This document shows, piece after piece, positions 1-8,821 of a DNA stretch of 64,000 nucleotides (within the stretch, counting starts at the first letter, position 1; every line of letters starts with the position of its first letter). A program made the position numbers and the translations under genes. Location: positions 3,162,001-3,226,000 of the forward strand of contig NZ_AP028908.1 of the NCBI RefSeq assembly GCF_037076465.1, in the 5' to 3' direction. Origin of the DNA: Pectobacterium araliae (GTDB taxonomy: Bacteria > Pseudomonadota > Gammaproteobacteria > Enterobacterales > Enterobacteriaceae). The notes beneath the pieces are model-generated. The model saw only the letters and a list, made by a program, of their open reading frames with translations, did not search any database and was not told the origin of the DNA.

Positions 1-58
1 GAAACTGATCGTAAAGCGCTTCACCGATAGCCCGGCTGTCTGTCCATTTTAATCCCAT
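1..58 (-). CDS. iscX: IscX, partial (N-terminal 19 residues)
   Basis: The minus strand reads MGLKWTDSRAIGEALYDQF from an ATG at 56-58 and runs off the left window edge. This is the conserved start of IscX (YfhJ), a small acidic protein of about 66 residues that binds IscS and iron and modulates Fe-S cluster assembly. It lies 21 bases behind fdx as the last gene of the isc operon, its usual position. Only the N terminus is visible, so nothing can be said about the rest. Confidence 0.88.
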   Translation of the reverse strand, partial: MGLKWTDSRAIGEALYDQF

Positions 59-79
59 CGCGGTTTCTCCCTATTCAGA

Positions 80-415
80 TTAATGCTCACGTGCGTGGTT
101 GATGGTATAGCGCGGGATCTCAACGATCAGATCATCCCCGGCAACACGCGCCTGACAGCCCAAACGACTTTCAGGCTCCAGTCCCCAGGCCTTATCCAGC
201 ATGTCGTCTTCTTCTTCTGTACTTTCTGCCAGCGAGTCAAAACCTTCGCGGACAATGCAATGGCACGTCGTGCAGGCACAGGATTTCTCGCAGGCATGTT
301 CAACGTCAATTCCGTTACGCAAGGCGACTTCCAGAATACTTTCGCCGCGTTCCGCTTCCAAAACCGCCCCTTCAGGACACAGATCCTGATGCGGTAAAAA
401 AACTATTTTAGGCAT
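80..415 (-). CDS. fdx: [2Fe-2S] ferredoxin of the ISC system
   Basis: This is the adrenodoxin-type ferredoxin that supplies electrons for Fe-S cluster assembly with IscS and IscU. The 111-residue protein starts at the ATG at 413-415 (MPKIVFLPHQD), which matches the family N terminus. The open frame continues further upstream, but that extension lies inside hscA. Cluster ligands are visible as C42, C48, C51 and C87 (CEKSCACTTC, then LGCQ). The stop of hscA is one base upstream of this start region, so the two genes are almost certainly cotranscribed and translationally linked. The length is as expected for the family. Confidence 0.95.
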   Translation of the reverse strand: MPKIVFLPHQDLCPEGAVLEAERGESILEVALRNGIDVEHACEKSCACTTCHCIVREGFDSLAESTEEEDDMLDKAWGLEPESRLGCQARVAGDDLIVEIPRYTINHAREH

Positions 416-416
416 G

Positions 417-2267
417 TTACACCTCATCCACAGAATGGCCTGCCAGCGTGCGACGGATAGAGGCGTCCATGCGGCGGGCGGCGAATTCCTGGGTTTGTTG
501 ATCGACTGTTTTAATCGCGGCTTCAATTGCCACGGGATCGCTGCCCTGCATCATCGTATGCAGATGTTCGGATGCCGCGACAATCAGACCTTGTTCGTCA
601 TGACTCAATAATTCTGCGTCGGCCACCAGCGCAGTTTGTAAACTTTCCAACACGCGTGCCGCTTCCACTTTTTGCTCTGCCAAACGACGCGTGCCGACAT
701 CTTCCTTCGCATTCAGCATCGAGTCGGTGATCATCGTGGCAATTTCCGTGTCGCTCAAACCGTATGACGGTTTAACCTGAATCGATGCCTCAACGCCCGT
801 CGACTTCTCCATCGCCGTCACACTCAGCAAGCCATCCGCATCCACCTGAAAGGTCACGCGAATGTGAGCCCCACCGGCAGGCAGTGGTGGCAGACCGCGC
901 AGCGAGAAGCGCGCCAGCGAGCGGCAATCCGCCACCATTTCGCGCTCGCCCTGCAAGACGTGGATCATCATGCCGCTCTGACCATCTTTGAAGGTGGTGA
1001 ATTCCTGTGCGCGGGCAACCGGGATCGTGGTATTACGCGGAATGATTTTCTCCACCAGTTCCCCCATCGTCTCCAGCCCCAGTGACAAAGGGATCACGTC
1101 CAGCAGCAGCATTTCACTGTCCGGCTTGTTACCTACCAGAATATCCGCCTGAATCGCGGCACCGATCGCCACAACTTTGTCTGGATCGATCGAGGTCAGC
1201 GGTGTGCGACTAAAAAACGTTCCCACCTGCTCGCGTACCAGTGGAACACGCGTCGAACCGCCCACCATCACCACTTCCAGCACGTCTTCTGCCATCAGCC
1301 CTGCGTCTTTCAGCGTACGACGGCAGGACAGCAGTGTGCGTTTCACCAGCGGAGCAATCAGCGCATCAAGCTGATCGCGGGTGATATCGCCCTGCCAGCC
1401 TGCGACATCTACACGCACTGCCTCATCGCTGCTAAGTGCAATCTTGGCTTTCACCGCCGCATCACGAAAGGCATGATCCAACTGGCGATCGTCACGATCG
1501 TGAATACCCGCCTGCTCACGCAGCCACTCCGCCAGCAGATGATCGAAATCATCACCGCCCAGCGCAGAATCACCGCCCGTCGCCAACACTTCAAAAACGC
1601 CACGGCTCAGGCGCAGAATGGAAATATCAAAAGTGCCACCGCCCAGATCGTAAATGGCGATCACGCCTTCTTTACCGGAATCCAGCCCGTAGGCAATTGC
1701 CGCCGCGGTCGGTTCATTGAGCAGGCGCAAGACGTGCAGCCCAGCCAGACGCGCCGCGTCTTTGGTGCCCTGACGCTGTGCGTCATCGAAATAAGCGGGA
1801 ACGGTAATCACCACGCCATCCGGTACGCCGCCTAACGCCGCTTCCGCCCGCGCAGCCAGCGCGGACAAAATATCTGCCGACACCTGTACAGGATTGAGGT
1901 TGCCAGCCGACGTCTGAATCAACGGCAGGCCGTTATCGCTGGCATGAAATCGATAGGGTAAATGAGGGTAACGCTGCTGAATATCGTCCAGAGAACGCCC
2001 CATCAGGCGTTTAACTGAACTGACGGTATTTTCCAGATCGTGGGCAGCATTGTCGCGCGCATGCCAGCCGACGCTGTGACCCTCGTGGTGATAGTGGACA
2101 ACCGACGGCAGCAGGTCGCGTCCATCACTATCCGCCAGCGTCTGCGCTTCGCCGCTGCGCACAGTGGCAACAAGAGAATGGGTGGTGCCTAAATCAATAC
2201 CGACAGCCAGGCGACGCTGGTGCGGCGCGGCGCTAAGGCCAGGCTCACTAATTTGTAATAAGGCCAT
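417..2267 (-). CDS. hscA: HscA, Hsp70-type chaperone for Fe-S transfer
   Basis: This specialised Hsp70 binds the LPPVK motif of IscU and drives ATP-dependent cluster release to target proteins. The protein has 616 residues, the usual length for HscA. Visible motifs are the N-terminal nucleotide-binding phosphate loop ([10 protein letters not shown] near residue 23), [11 protein letters not shown] near 205 and [12 protein letters not shown] near 335. The substrate-binding domain follows from about 390 and includes NTTIPV. The N terminus [19 protein letters not shown] is diagnostic of HscA rather than DnaK. It sits between hscB and fdx in the isc operon, and its cochaperone HscB is encoded 74 bases upstream. 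Confidence 0.97.
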   Translation of the reverse strand: MALLQISEPGLSAAPHQRRLAVGIDLGTTHSLVATVRSGEAQTLADSDGRDLLPSVVHYHHEGHSVGWHARDNAAHDLENTVSSVKRLMGRSLDDIQQRYPHLPYRFHASDNGLPLIQTSAGNLNPVQVSADILSALAARAEAALGGVPDGVVITVPAYFDDAQRQGTKDAARLAGLHVLRLLNEPTAAAIAYGLDSGKEGVIAIYDLGGGTFDISILRLSRGVFEVLATGGDSALGGDDFDHLLAEWLREQAGIHDRDDRQLDHAFRDAAVKAKIALSSDEAVRVDVAGWQGDITRDQLDALIAPLVKRTLLSCRRTLKDAGLMAEDVLEVVMVGGSTRVPLVREQVGTFFSRTPLTSIDPDKVVAIGAAIQADILVGNKPDSEMLLLDVIPLSLGLETMGELVEKIIPRNTTIPVARAQEFTTFKDGQSGMMIHVLQGEREMVADCRSLARFSLRGLPPLPAGGAHIRVTFQVDADGLLSVTAMEKSTGVEASIQVKPSYGLSDTEIATMITDSMLNAKEDVGTRRLAEQKVEAARVLESLQTALVADAELLSHDEQGLIVAASEHLHTMMQGSDPVAIEAAIKTVDQQTQEFAARRMDASIRRTLAGHSVDEV

Positions 2268-2341
2268 ATTGAGCTTCCATCAATTGGCTGGTAAAAATCC
2301 TGTATGGCAATCGCCATTGGGGTTTTCACCGGATTAACCCG

Positions 2342-2860
2342 TTATCTGTCCAGCAATTGTTCTTCGAGTTCTTCAACCTGTTGCTGGAGCTTGTCTAAAA
2401 AGCGCAGTTTGCGCACGGTGTCGACGGCATCTGCCCACGTTTCACTATCGAGTTCAGCACGCATCTGTGAACAGCGCTTGGCGATCGTTGCCAGCAACCG
2501 CTCAGCAAAGGCCGCCAGCGCCTCATCCGCATCGGATCGCTGTGAGATCGCTTCCAACTCTTCGCGCAGTTCCAGCTGTTCCATCAGGAATGCCGTGTCC
2601 TTCATCGTATGCTGTTCGTTGTTCACATCAAAACCGTGCAGCGACAGCATATACTCCGCACGCTTCAGCGGATGCTTGAGCGCCTGATAGGCGTTATTGA
2701 TCGTCGCCGCCTGCTGCACCGCCAGCATGCGCTCGCGATCGGGGCTGGCAGCATAACGGTCAGGATGGAACTGCCGCTGTAAATCCTGAAAACGGGAGGC
2801 AAGTAGACCGCCATCCACATCATAGCGAATCGGCAGCCCGAATAACGTAAAGTAATCCAT
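2342..2860 (-). CDS. hscB: HscB, J-domain cochaperone for HscA and IscU
   Basis: HscB stimulates HscA ATPase activity and delivers IscU to it. The 172-residue protein begins at the ATG at 2858-2860 ([10 protein letters not shown]), the conserved HscB start; 13 further codons open upstream but are not conserved in the family. The J-domain tripeptide HPD is at residues 32-34 (FHPDRYA). The C-terminal helical bundle (about 90-172) contains the IscU-binding segment around [16 protein letters not shown]. The gene lies between iscA and hscA in the isc operon. Confidence 0.95.
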   Translation of the reverse strand: MDYFTLFGLPIRYDVDGGLLASRFQDLQRQFHPDRYAASPDRERMLAVQQAATINNAYQALKHPLKRAEYMLSLHGFDVNNEQHTMKDTAFLMEQLELREELEAISQRSDADEALAAFAERLLATIAKRCSQMRAELDSETWADAVDTVRKLRFLDKLQQQVEELEEQLLDR

Positions 2861-2931
2861 AGTGGTACTCTGGGAGTTCTGGGTAGTCGCGCTTGCCATT
2901 CATTGATAGCACACTCACTACCCAAGAGGGG

Positions 2932-3255
2932 TCAGACGTTGAAACTTTCGCCGCAACCGCATTCGCCGGAAATGTTAGGATTATTGAACTTAAAGCCTTC
3001 GTTCAGCCCTTCTTTGACGAAATCCAACTCGGTTCCATCAAGATAGACCAGACTTTTACCGTCCACGATGACCTTTACACCTTTGTCTTCAAAGACCGTA
3101 TCACCGTCATTCAAATCATCCACAAATTCCAACACATACGCCATACCGGAACAGCCGGATGTCCGTACGCCAAGACGCAGCCCAAGGCCTTTGCCCCGGT
3201 TTGCGATGAAAGCGCTCACGCGTTGTGCCGCGCTTTCGCTCAGAGAAATCGACAT
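2932..3255 (-). CDS. iscA: IscA, A-type Fe-S cluster carrier
   Basis: IscA binds iron or Fe-S clusters and helps mature [4Fe-4S] proteins. The 107-residue product starts at the ATG at 3253-3255 ([13 protein letters not shown]). The frame is open for 14 codons upstream, but these do not belong to the family. The three invariant cysteines are C35 (TSGCSG) and C99 and C101 (ECGCGESF). It lies 80 bases after iscU in the isc operon. Confidence 0.96.
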   Translation of the reverse strand: MSISLSESAAQRVSAFIANRGKGLGLRLGVRTSGCSGMAYVLEFVDDLNDGDTVFEDKGVKVIVDGKSLVYLDGTELDFVKEGLNEGFKFNNPNISGECGCGESFNV

Positions 3256-3335
3256 ACTGTTACCTCGATCGTTCGCCAGCTCGACGGGATCAGGCACCGA
3301 GAGAGACGGTGCCCCGACGAGTTCAGCCGCAGAGA

Positions 3336-3722
3336 TTACTGCGCGTCGCGTTTACTTTTGTAATCCGCAATCGCTGCCTTGATAGCGTCTTCCGCCAAAA
3401 TGGAGCAGTGAATCTTCACTGGCGGTAGCTCAAGCTCTTCGGCAATCTGCGTATTTTTAATCGCTTCAGCCTCATTGAGAGACTTACCCTTTACCCACTC
3501 GGTAACCAGCGAACTGGAAGCAATAGCAGAGCCACAGCCGTAAGTCTTGAAGCGAGCGTCTTCAATGATACCGTCATTGTTGACTTTGATTTGTAGCTTC
3601 ATGACATCGCCACAGGCCGGCGCACCCACCATACCGCTGCCAATATTCGGATCGGCATTATCAAATGAACCCACATTGCGTGGATTTTCGTAGTGATCAA
3701 TTACTTTTTCGCTGTAAGCCAT
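3336..3722 (-). CDS. iscU: IscU, Fe-S cluster scaffold
   Basis: IscU is the scaffold on which [2Fe-2S] and [4Fe-4S] clusters are built with sulfur from IscS. The protein has 128 residues, standard for the family. Visible cluster residues are C37 (GAPACGDV), C63 (YGCGSA) and C106 (IHCSILAED). The HscA recognition motif LPPVK is at 99-103. It lies 24 bases downstream of iscS and is cotranscribed with it. Confidence 0.97.
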   Translation of the reverse strand: MAYSEKVIDHYENPRNVGSFDNADPNIGSGMVGAPACGDVMKLQIKVNNDGIIEDARFKTYGCGSAIASSSLVTEWVKGKSLNEAEAIKNTQIAEELELPPVKIHCSILAEDAIKAAIADYKSKRDAQ

Positions 3723-3746
3723 GATAGTCGTCCCCGCTCTGGTGAA

Positions 3747-4961
3747 TTAATGATGCGCCCACTCGATGCTGCTGATGTCTACGCCCTGCTTGAACATTTC
3801 CCACAGCGGAGAAAGATCGCGCAGACGACCGATAGACTTACGCACCAGCTCGATGGTGTAGTCGATCTCTTCTTCGGTGGTAAAACGCCCCAGCGAGAAA
3901 CGGATCGAGCTATGCGCTAGCTCATCGTTCATACCCAATGCACGCAGTACATAGGAGGGTTCAAGACTCGCCGACGTACAGGCAGAACCGGAAGATACCG
4001 CCAGATCCTTTAGCGCCATAATCAGCGATTCACCTTCAACATAGTTGAAGCTGACGTTCAGGATAGTGGGCACGCCCTGTTCGATATCACCATTCAGGTA
4101 GACTTCTTCAATATCATTAATACCGTTCCACAGACGATCGCGCAGCGCACGCAGGCGATCCATTTCTGCGGTCATCCCTTCTTTCGCAATACGGTAGGCT
4201 TCGCCCATACCGACAATCTGGTGCACAGGCAAGGTGCCAGAACGCATACCGCGCTCGTGGCCGCCGCCGTGCATCTGCGCTTCGAGACGAATACGGGGTT
4301 TACGACGAACATACAGTGCTCCGATCCCTTTCGGACCATAGATCTTATGGCCGGAGAAAGACATCAGATCCACTTTTAACTGGTTGAGATCGATAGGCAG
4401 TTTGCCTACGCTCTGTGTGGCATCGACATGGAATACGATACCGCGGCTACGACACATCTCACCAATAGCAGCAATATCCTGCACAACGCCAATTTCATTA
4501 TTAACGTGCATGATAGAAACCAGAATGGTGTCTTCACGCATTGCGGCTTCGAGTTCAGCCAGGTCGATAATACCGTTGCGCTGCGGTGCCAGATAAGTGA
4601 CATCAAACCCTTCACGTTCGAGTTGACGGCAGGTATCCAGCACGGCTTTGTGCTCGGTCTTGCTGGTGATGATGTGCTTGCCCTTCTTCTGATAGAAGTT
4701 GGCAGCACCTTTAATCGCGAGGTTATCGGCTTCGGTCGCGCCTGACGTGAAGACAATCTCACGCGGGTCGGCACCGACCAGTTCAGCAATTTGGTTACGG
4801 GCGACATCAACCGCCTCTTCCGCCTGCCAGCCAAAACGGTGTGAACGGGAAGCCGGATTACCGAACGTACCGTCCAATGTTAAACACTGCATCATTTTCT
4901 CAGCGACGCGCGGGTCAACCGGCGTGGTGGCTGAATAATCGAGATAGATAGGTAACTTCAT
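3747..4961 (-). CDS. iscS: IscS, cysteine desulfurase
   Basis: This pyridoxal-phosphate enzyme converts cysteine to alanine and passes the sulfur to IscU, to TusA for tRNA thiolation and to other acceptors. The 404-residue protein shows the PLP lysine K206 ([12 protein letters not shown]) and the mobile catalytic cysteine in [16 protein letters not shown] near residue 328. The N terminus [16 protein letters not shown] matches the family start. The gene is preceded by a 300-base spacer after iscR that carries tandem 16-bp repeats (see separate entry). Confidence 0.97.
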   Translation of the reverse strand: MKLPIYLDYSATTPVDPRVAEKMMQCLTLDGTFGNPASRSHRFGWQAEEAVDVARNQIAELVGADPREIVFTSGATEADNLAIKGAANFYQKKGKHIITSKTEHKAVLDTCRQLEREGFDVTYLAPQRNGIIDLAELEAAMREDTILVSIMHVNNEIGVVQDIAAIGEMCRSRGIVFHVDATQSVGKLPIDLNQLKVDLMSFSGHKIYGPKGIGALYVRRKPRIRLEAQMHGGGHERGMRSGTLPVHQIVGMGEAYRIAKEGMTAEMDRLRALRDRLWNGINDIEEVYLNGDIEQGVPTILNVSFNYVEGESLIMALKDLAVSSGSACTSASLEPSYVLRALGMNDELAHSSIRFSLGRFTTEEEIDYTIELVRKSIGRLRDLSPLWEMFKQGVDISSIEWAHH

Positions 4962-5261
4962 TGCTCATAAACTCCGTACATCACTTCAAAACGTACAATG
5001 CGTTTTGTTTTATTGACAGGCTGTTTATACCCGCAACCTCTCGGGCCAATACAAAAATCTGACAATGTTATTATCGTCAAAACAATCTATCTTCAAAACA
5101 ATCTATCTTCAAAATAATCCATCGTCAGAACACGCCGTGATAGTCGAACTAACGCCAACGCCACATTGAGTCATGTGGTCAGGATTATGCGGCTATCAGA
5201 AAGGCGAAACGTGGCAGGTAAAGACTATTCGTCGCAAAGTACCGGCCACGTTTAAGATATA
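4962..5261. other. iscR-iscS spacer, no gene
   Basis: These 300 bases separate iscR from iscS in the same transcription unit. No coding frame or obvious intrinsic terminator is visible. The stretch contains the 16-bp tandem repeat at 5075-5122 and a short AT-rich part. In E. coli the equivalent, shorter spacer is where RyhB small RNA pairs to separate iscR expression from iscSUA; whether that applies here cannot be read from the sequence alone. Confidence 0.6.
5075..5122. repeat. Tandem 16-bp repeat, three copies
   Basis: Three consecutive 16-base units occupy 5075-5090, 5091-5106 and 5107-5122. They share the core TCAAAACAATCTAT with one or two changes in the third copy. A degenerate fourth half-unit (CGTCAGAACA) follows. 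They lie in the transcribed spacer between iscR and iscS. Confidence 0.8.
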
Positions 5262-5756
5262 TCAGGCGCGCAGGTTAACGTTGATCGTTTCCTGGATACG
5301 TCCATTGGCGGTGCGGCGAATGTCTGCATCCTGACGATCGGCGACATTCAACACTTCCTTATTGTTCACCAGCTCATCCAGCGTGATGTTGTTCAAGAAG
5401 TCGGTGATACGGTCGCTCAGATCGCGCCACAGCGTGTGCGTCAAGCAACGATCGCCACCCTGACAGCCTTCACGACCCTGACAGCGCGTTGCATCAACAG
5501 ACTCATCGACCGCAGAAATAACCATACCAACGGCAATTTCATTCGCATTTTTACCCAGCAGATAACCACCGCCTGGGCCACGAACGCTGGCAACCAACCC
5601 ATTCTTACGCAGGCGCGAAAATAGCTGCTCCAGATAAGACAGTGAAATGCCTTGGCGCTCAGAAATATCCGCTAAGGGAACCGGACCTTCCTGGGAGTGC
5701 AGAGCCACATCGAGCATGGCGGTAACGGCGTAACGGCCTTTGGATGTCAGTCTCAT
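5262..5756 (-). CDS. iscR: IscR, Fe-S sensing transcriptional regulator
   Basis: IscR is an Rrf2-family regulator. With a [2Fe-2S] cluster it represses the isc operon; as apoprotein it controls other promoters. The 164-residue protein starts at the ATG at 5754-5756 ([11 protein letters not shown]), the conserved family start; an open frame extends 24 codons upstream through the operator region and is not real. Cluster ligands are C92, C98, C104 and H107 ([17 protein letters not shown]). The winged helix occupies about residues 1-70. It is first in the isc operon and is probably autoregulated through the two operators just upstream. Confidence 0.96.
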   Translation of the reverse strand: MRLTSKGRYAVTAMLDVALHSQEGPVPLADISERQGISLSYLEQLFSRLRKNGLVASVRGPGGGYLLGKNANEIAVGMVISAVDESVDATRCQGREGCQGGDRCLTHTLWRDLSDRITDFLNNITLDELVNNKEVLNVADRQDADIRRTANGRIQETINVNLRA

Positions 5757-5775
5757 GATAGTGATACCTGTAGGT

Positions 5776-5802
5776 AAAACATGTATTATGAAAACATGTA
5801 TT
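5776..5802. repeat. 12-bp direct repeat in the iscR leader
   Basis: AAAACATGTATT occurs at 5776-5787 and again at 5791-5802, a 15-base period. Each copy contains the small palindrome ACATGT. The pair lies between the likely iscR promoter and the iscR start codon, so it should be in the mRNA leader. No regulator is recognised. Confidence 0.6.
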
Positions 5803-5826
5803 GGCAGAACATATCGCGAGTCTGAC

Positions 5827-5851
5827 ATTCCCGAGTGTTTTAGTCAACTAT
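5827..5851 (-). promoter_or_regulatory. IscR type 1 operator with iscR promoter -35
   Basis: Read on the minus strand, this 25-base site begins ATAGTTGAC and ends ACTCGGGAAT. It keeps the flanks of the E. coli iscR operator almost unchanged. The embedded TTGACT is a plausible -35, with CAGACT 17 bases further as a weak -10. Binding here by [2Fe-2S]-IscR would block the promoter. Confidence 0.8.
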
Positions 5852-5876
5852 TTAACCGAGTAAAATACTCAAGTAT
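5852..5876 (-). promoter_or_regulatory. Second IscR type 1 operator
   Basis: On the minus strand a second 25-base site (ATACTTGAG ... ACTCGGTTAA) directly abuts the first with no gap, and its last base touches the trmJ stop codon. It fits the type 1 pattern (ATA-YYGA centre AGTC-like CGG-TA) with a few mismatches. Tandem sites are known in front of E. coli iscR. Confidence 0.7.
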
Positions 5877-6601
5877 TATTCATCGTGTGTTTTCTGTACC
5901 GAACTCAGTATCCCACGCAGGATGTTAAGTTCTTGCGCTTCAGGTCTGGCACGGGTAAATAGGCGACGCAGCTTGTTCATCACCTGCCCTTGATGTGCGG
6001 GCCGGATAAATCCGGTTTGCAGCAATGTGTCTTCAAGATGCTGATAAAAGCGCTCCAGATCGTCGACCAGCGGATACGGCGACTCTTCATGTTCCGGCTT
6101 ACCGGCCTGTAACCGATCCAAATGCGCGATGCGCACTTCATAAGCAATGATCTGTACCGCCATCGCCAGATTCAACGAACTGTATTGAGGATTCGCGGGG
6201 ATGGCCACGTGATAATGGCATTTTTGCAGTTCATCATTCGTCAGCCCGACACGCTCACGCCCAAACACCAACGCCACTGGCGCGTGCTCCGCTTCCTGCG
6301 CGCTGCGAACGCCGCACTCGCGCGGATCCAGCATCGGCCAGGGCAACGTGCGAGAACGCGCACTGGTGCCAACGACCAGGCTACACCCTTCAAGCGCCTG
6401 ATCGAGCGAATCAACAATCGTCGCATTACCAATGACATCGCTGGCACCCGCCGCCAGCGCAATCGCCTGCGAATCAGGTTTAACCAGCGGATTGACCAAA
6501 TAAAGTTTGCTTAACCCCATGGTTTTCATCGCTCTGGCCACCGACCCCATATTGCCAGTGTGCGACGTTTCAACCAGAACAATGCGAATATTGTCTAACA
6601 T
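5876..6601 (-). CDS. trmJ: TrmJ, tRNA (cytidine/uridine-32 2'-O) methyltransferase
   Basis: TrmJ uses S-adenosylmethionine to 2'-O-methylate position 32 of several tRNAs. The 241-residue protein is a SPOUT-class enzyme. The N terminus [20 protein letters not shown] carries the conserved asparagine and the GSVARAM segment. The trefoil-knot SAM site is seen at [17 protein letters not shown] (about 110-126) and [11 protein letters not shown] (about 139-149). It lies directly upstream of iscR and is divergent from suhB, the same order as in E. coli. Confidence 0.95.
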   Translation of the reverse strand: MLDNIRIVLVETSHTGNMGSVARAMKTMGLSKLYLVNPLVKPDSQAIALAAGASDVIGNATIVDSLDQALEGCSLVVGTSARSRTLPWPMLDPRECGVRSAQEAEHAPVALVFGRERVGLTNDELQKCHYHVAIPANPQYSSLNLAMAVQIIAYEVRIAHLDRLQAGKPEHEESPYPLVDDLERFYQHLEDTLLQTGFIRPAHQGQVMNKLRRLFTRARPEAQELNILRGILSSVQKTHDE

Positions 6602-6736
6602 ATGTACTCTATTGTGCGAAAGGAAGTCGTGCGAAAAGGAAACCGACGTACTTTAACACAAACTTCGCTATTTGACTTTTCTACTGCTATACTCTGCGCC
6701 GCTTTCCGTTCTTTAACATTCCAGTGGACCGATACC

Positions 6737-7540
6737 ATGCATCCGATGCTCAACATCGCTATACGCGCTGCGCGTAAAGCCGGTAATTTGATTGCCAAAA
6801 ATTATGAAACGCCAGACGCCGTCGAGGCTAGCCAAAAAGGCAGCAACGATTTTGTGACTAACGTCGATCGGGATGCAGAACGTCTGATCGTTGAAGTCAT
6901 CCGCAAGTCTTACCCACAACACACCATTATTGGTGAAGAATGTGGCGAGCTGGTTGGCGAAGATCCGGCAGTACAATGGGTTATCGATCCTCTGGATGGC
7001 ACCACCAACTTCATCAAACGTTTACCCCACTTCGCCGTTTCTATCGCCGTTCGTATTAAAGGCCGCACCGAAGTTGCCGTTGTTTATGACCCTATGCGTA
7101 ATGAACTGTTTAGCGCAACCCGTGGTCAAGGCGCACAGCTGAACGGCTACCGTCTGCGTAGCAGCACTGCCCGCGATCTGGAAGGCACCGTACTGGCAAC
7201 AGGTTTCCCTTTCAAATTAAAACAACACAGCAAAAGTTATATCAACGTCATCGGCGCGCTGTTCACCCAGTGTGCGGACTTCCGCCGCACGGGTTCTGCT
7301 GCACTGGATCTCGCTTATGTAGCCGCAGGCCGCGTTGATGGTTTCTTTGAAATCGGCTTGAAGCCATGGGATTTTGCTGGTGGCGAACTGCTGGTGCGCG
7401 AAGCTGGCGGGATCGTGACAGACTTCGTTGGTGCTCATAACTATCTGACCTCCGGCAATCTGGTTGCAGGTAACCCGCGTGTGGTGAAAGCCATTCTGGG
7501 CACTATTCGTGAAGAATTAAGCGACGCGCTGAAACGCTAA
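6737..7540 (+). CDS. suhB: SuhB, inositol-1-monophosphatase and antitermination factor
   Basis: SuhB belongs to the Mg-dependent inositol monophosphatase family and in E. coli also joins the rRNA antitermination complex. The 267-residue product starts at the ATG at 6737 (MHPMLNIAIRAARKAGN). The frame is open 45 codons further upstream, but that part overlaps the divergent promoter region. Metal-binding motifs are visible as GEECGE near 67-72, WVIDPLDGTTNF near 81-92 and the C-terminal WDFAGGELLVREAGG. The length is standard. Confidence 0.95.
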   Translation: MHPMLNIAIRAARKAGNLIAKNYETPDAVEASQKGSNDFVTNVDRDAERLIVEVIRKSYPQHTIIGEECGELVGEDPAVQWVIDPLDGTTNFIKRLPHFAVSIAVRIKGRTEVAVVYDPMRNELFSATRGQGAQLNGYRLRSSTARDLEGTVLATGFPFKLKQHSKSYINVIGALFTQCADFRRTGSAALDLAYVAAGRVDGFFEIGLKPWDFAGGELLVREAGGIVTDFVGAHNYLTSGNLVAGNPRVVKAILGTIREELSDALKR

Positions 7541-7549
7541 TCTCGACCC

Positions 7550-7601
7550 ACTCCGGCTCGGCTACATAAAAATGAAATCGGGTCGGAGTTGTTATTTTTC
7601 T
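7550..7601 (+). terminator. Probable suhB intrinsic terminator
   Basis: ACTCCGGCTCG at 7550-7560 can pair with CGGGTCGGAGT at 7579-7589 (11 pairs, two of them G-U). It is followed by TGTTATTTTTC. It starts ten bases after the suhB stop. Confidence 0.6.
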
Positions 7602-7640
7602 TTACATATGAATCCTGTATACGCATTGCTTATCCTTATA

Positions 7641-7655
7641 CGATAATAATTATCA
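7641..7655 (+). promoter_or_regulatory. Fur box in front of the iron ABC operon
   Basis: CGATAATAATTATCA matches the 7-1-7 Fur consensus TGATAATNATTATCA at all but the first base. It lies 42 bases before the start of the binding-protein gene at 7697, where an iron-loaded Fur dimer would block transcription. Confidence 0.85.
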
Positions 7656-7696
7656 ACCGCATTACACTGATAAAATTGTGAATTAGGATCGCTATT

Positions 7697-8815
7697 ATGT
7701 TAAGAAAATCAGTAAATTCGCTCTTTCTGACCGCATTACTCTCCGCTCCACTCTTCAGCTATGCCACCCAATATCCTCTTACCGTTACTGACTTTGATGG
7801 CAGAAGTGTCACCATTCAACAAGAGCCACAGCGCATCATTCTGCAAGACGGGCGCGATATTATGGCGATGGCACTGCTCGACCGCGATAATCCCTTTCAG
7901 CGTCTGGTTGCCTGGAACAATTTGGCAAAAAAACAGGACACCGCAACCTGGGACAGACTGAAAGGAAAATGGCCTCAGTCCGTCGGCATTCTGGATATGG
8001 GTTTCAGTGACAAAGGCAACGTCGATCTAGAAAGCGTACTGTCAAAACAACCGGATCTGATGATTGCCCAACTGCGTGCCAAGGCGGCACTGAAGGAAAG
8101 CGGCGTGATCGACAAGCTCAGCGCGCTGAATATTCCCGTCCTGTTTGTCGATTATGAAGTGAATCCGGCAAAAGATACCGCCCCCAGCATCGATCTATTG
8201 GGGAAAGTGCTGAACCGCGAAGCCAATGCCAAAGCGTATACCGATTTCTACCGTCAGCACTTCGATGCCATTCAGCAGAAAACCGCCGCAATAACCCCGA
8301 AACCCAGCGTCTTTATCGAAGCCATCGCCGGCAACTCCGACTCCTGCTGCTTCACCCACGGTCACAATGGCTGGGGTGGACTGATTGAAGCCGTCGGCGC
8401 GAAAAATATCGGTTCTGATTTACTGCCGGGCGCATCAGGCTTTGTCTCGTTGGAAAAAATCATCAGCATGAAACCTGATGCCTACATCATGACGGGCTCT
8501 AAACGCGGCAACAGCCAAGTATTGCCGTTAGGCTATGGTGCCAGAGTAGAAGACGTTAGCAATCAGGCAACAGTATTGCTAAACCGCACCGGTATTAGCC
8601 AGATCCCTGCGGTTCAGGCGAAACACGTGTATGGCATTTACCACCATTTCTACAACCATCCCTACAACATTGTCGGTATGGAATATCTGGCAAAAGATAT
8701 TTATCCTCAGGCGTTTACCAGCTTGAATCCTGATGACACGTACCGCCATATCATCAAAAGTTTTACCTCGCTGCCTGACAGTGACTTTATCTTTGCCTGG
8801 AAACAAGGTGAGTAA
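7697..8815 (+). CDS. Periplasmic iron-complex binding protein of ABC importer
   Basis: This is a class III substrate-binding protein for an Fe(III)-chelate or similar ligand, 372 residues long. It has a signal peptide ending near residue 23 (SYA-TQYPL) and the family opening VTDFDGRSVTIQQEPQRIILQDGR. An adjacent cysteine pair is present near residue 217 (DSCCFTHG). A related gene on the other strand (13278-14405) shares the fold, the length and the cysteine pair. The gene is followed six bases later by a FecCD-type permease and then an ATPase, so the operon encodes a full importer. The upstream Fur box indicates iron-repressed expression. The exact ligand cannot be told from sequence. Confidence 0.85.
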   Translation: MLRKSVNSLFLTALLSAPLFSYATQYPLTVTDFDGRSVTIQQEPQRIILQDGRDIMAMALLDRDNPFQRLVAWNNLAKKQDTATWDRLKGKWPQSVGILDMGFSDKGNVDLESVLSKQPDLMIAQLRAKAALKESGVIDKLSALNIPVLFVDYEVNPAKDTAPSIDLLGKVLNREANAKAYTDFYRQHFDAIQQKTAAITPKPSVFIEAIAGNSDSCCFTHGHNGWGGLIEAVGAKNIGSDLLPGASGFVSLEKIISMKPDAYIMTGSKRGNSQVLPLGYGARVEDVSNQATVLLNRTGISQIPAVQAKHVYGIYHHFYNHPYNIVGMEYLAKDIYPQAFTSLNPDDTYRHIIKSFTSLPDSDFIFAWKQGE

Positions 8816-8821
8816 TTTTTC

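Noticed and set aside
6602..6736. 45-codon upstream extension of suhB
   Set aside because: It covers the divergent trmJ/suhB promoter region; the conserved SuhB N terminus begins at 6737.
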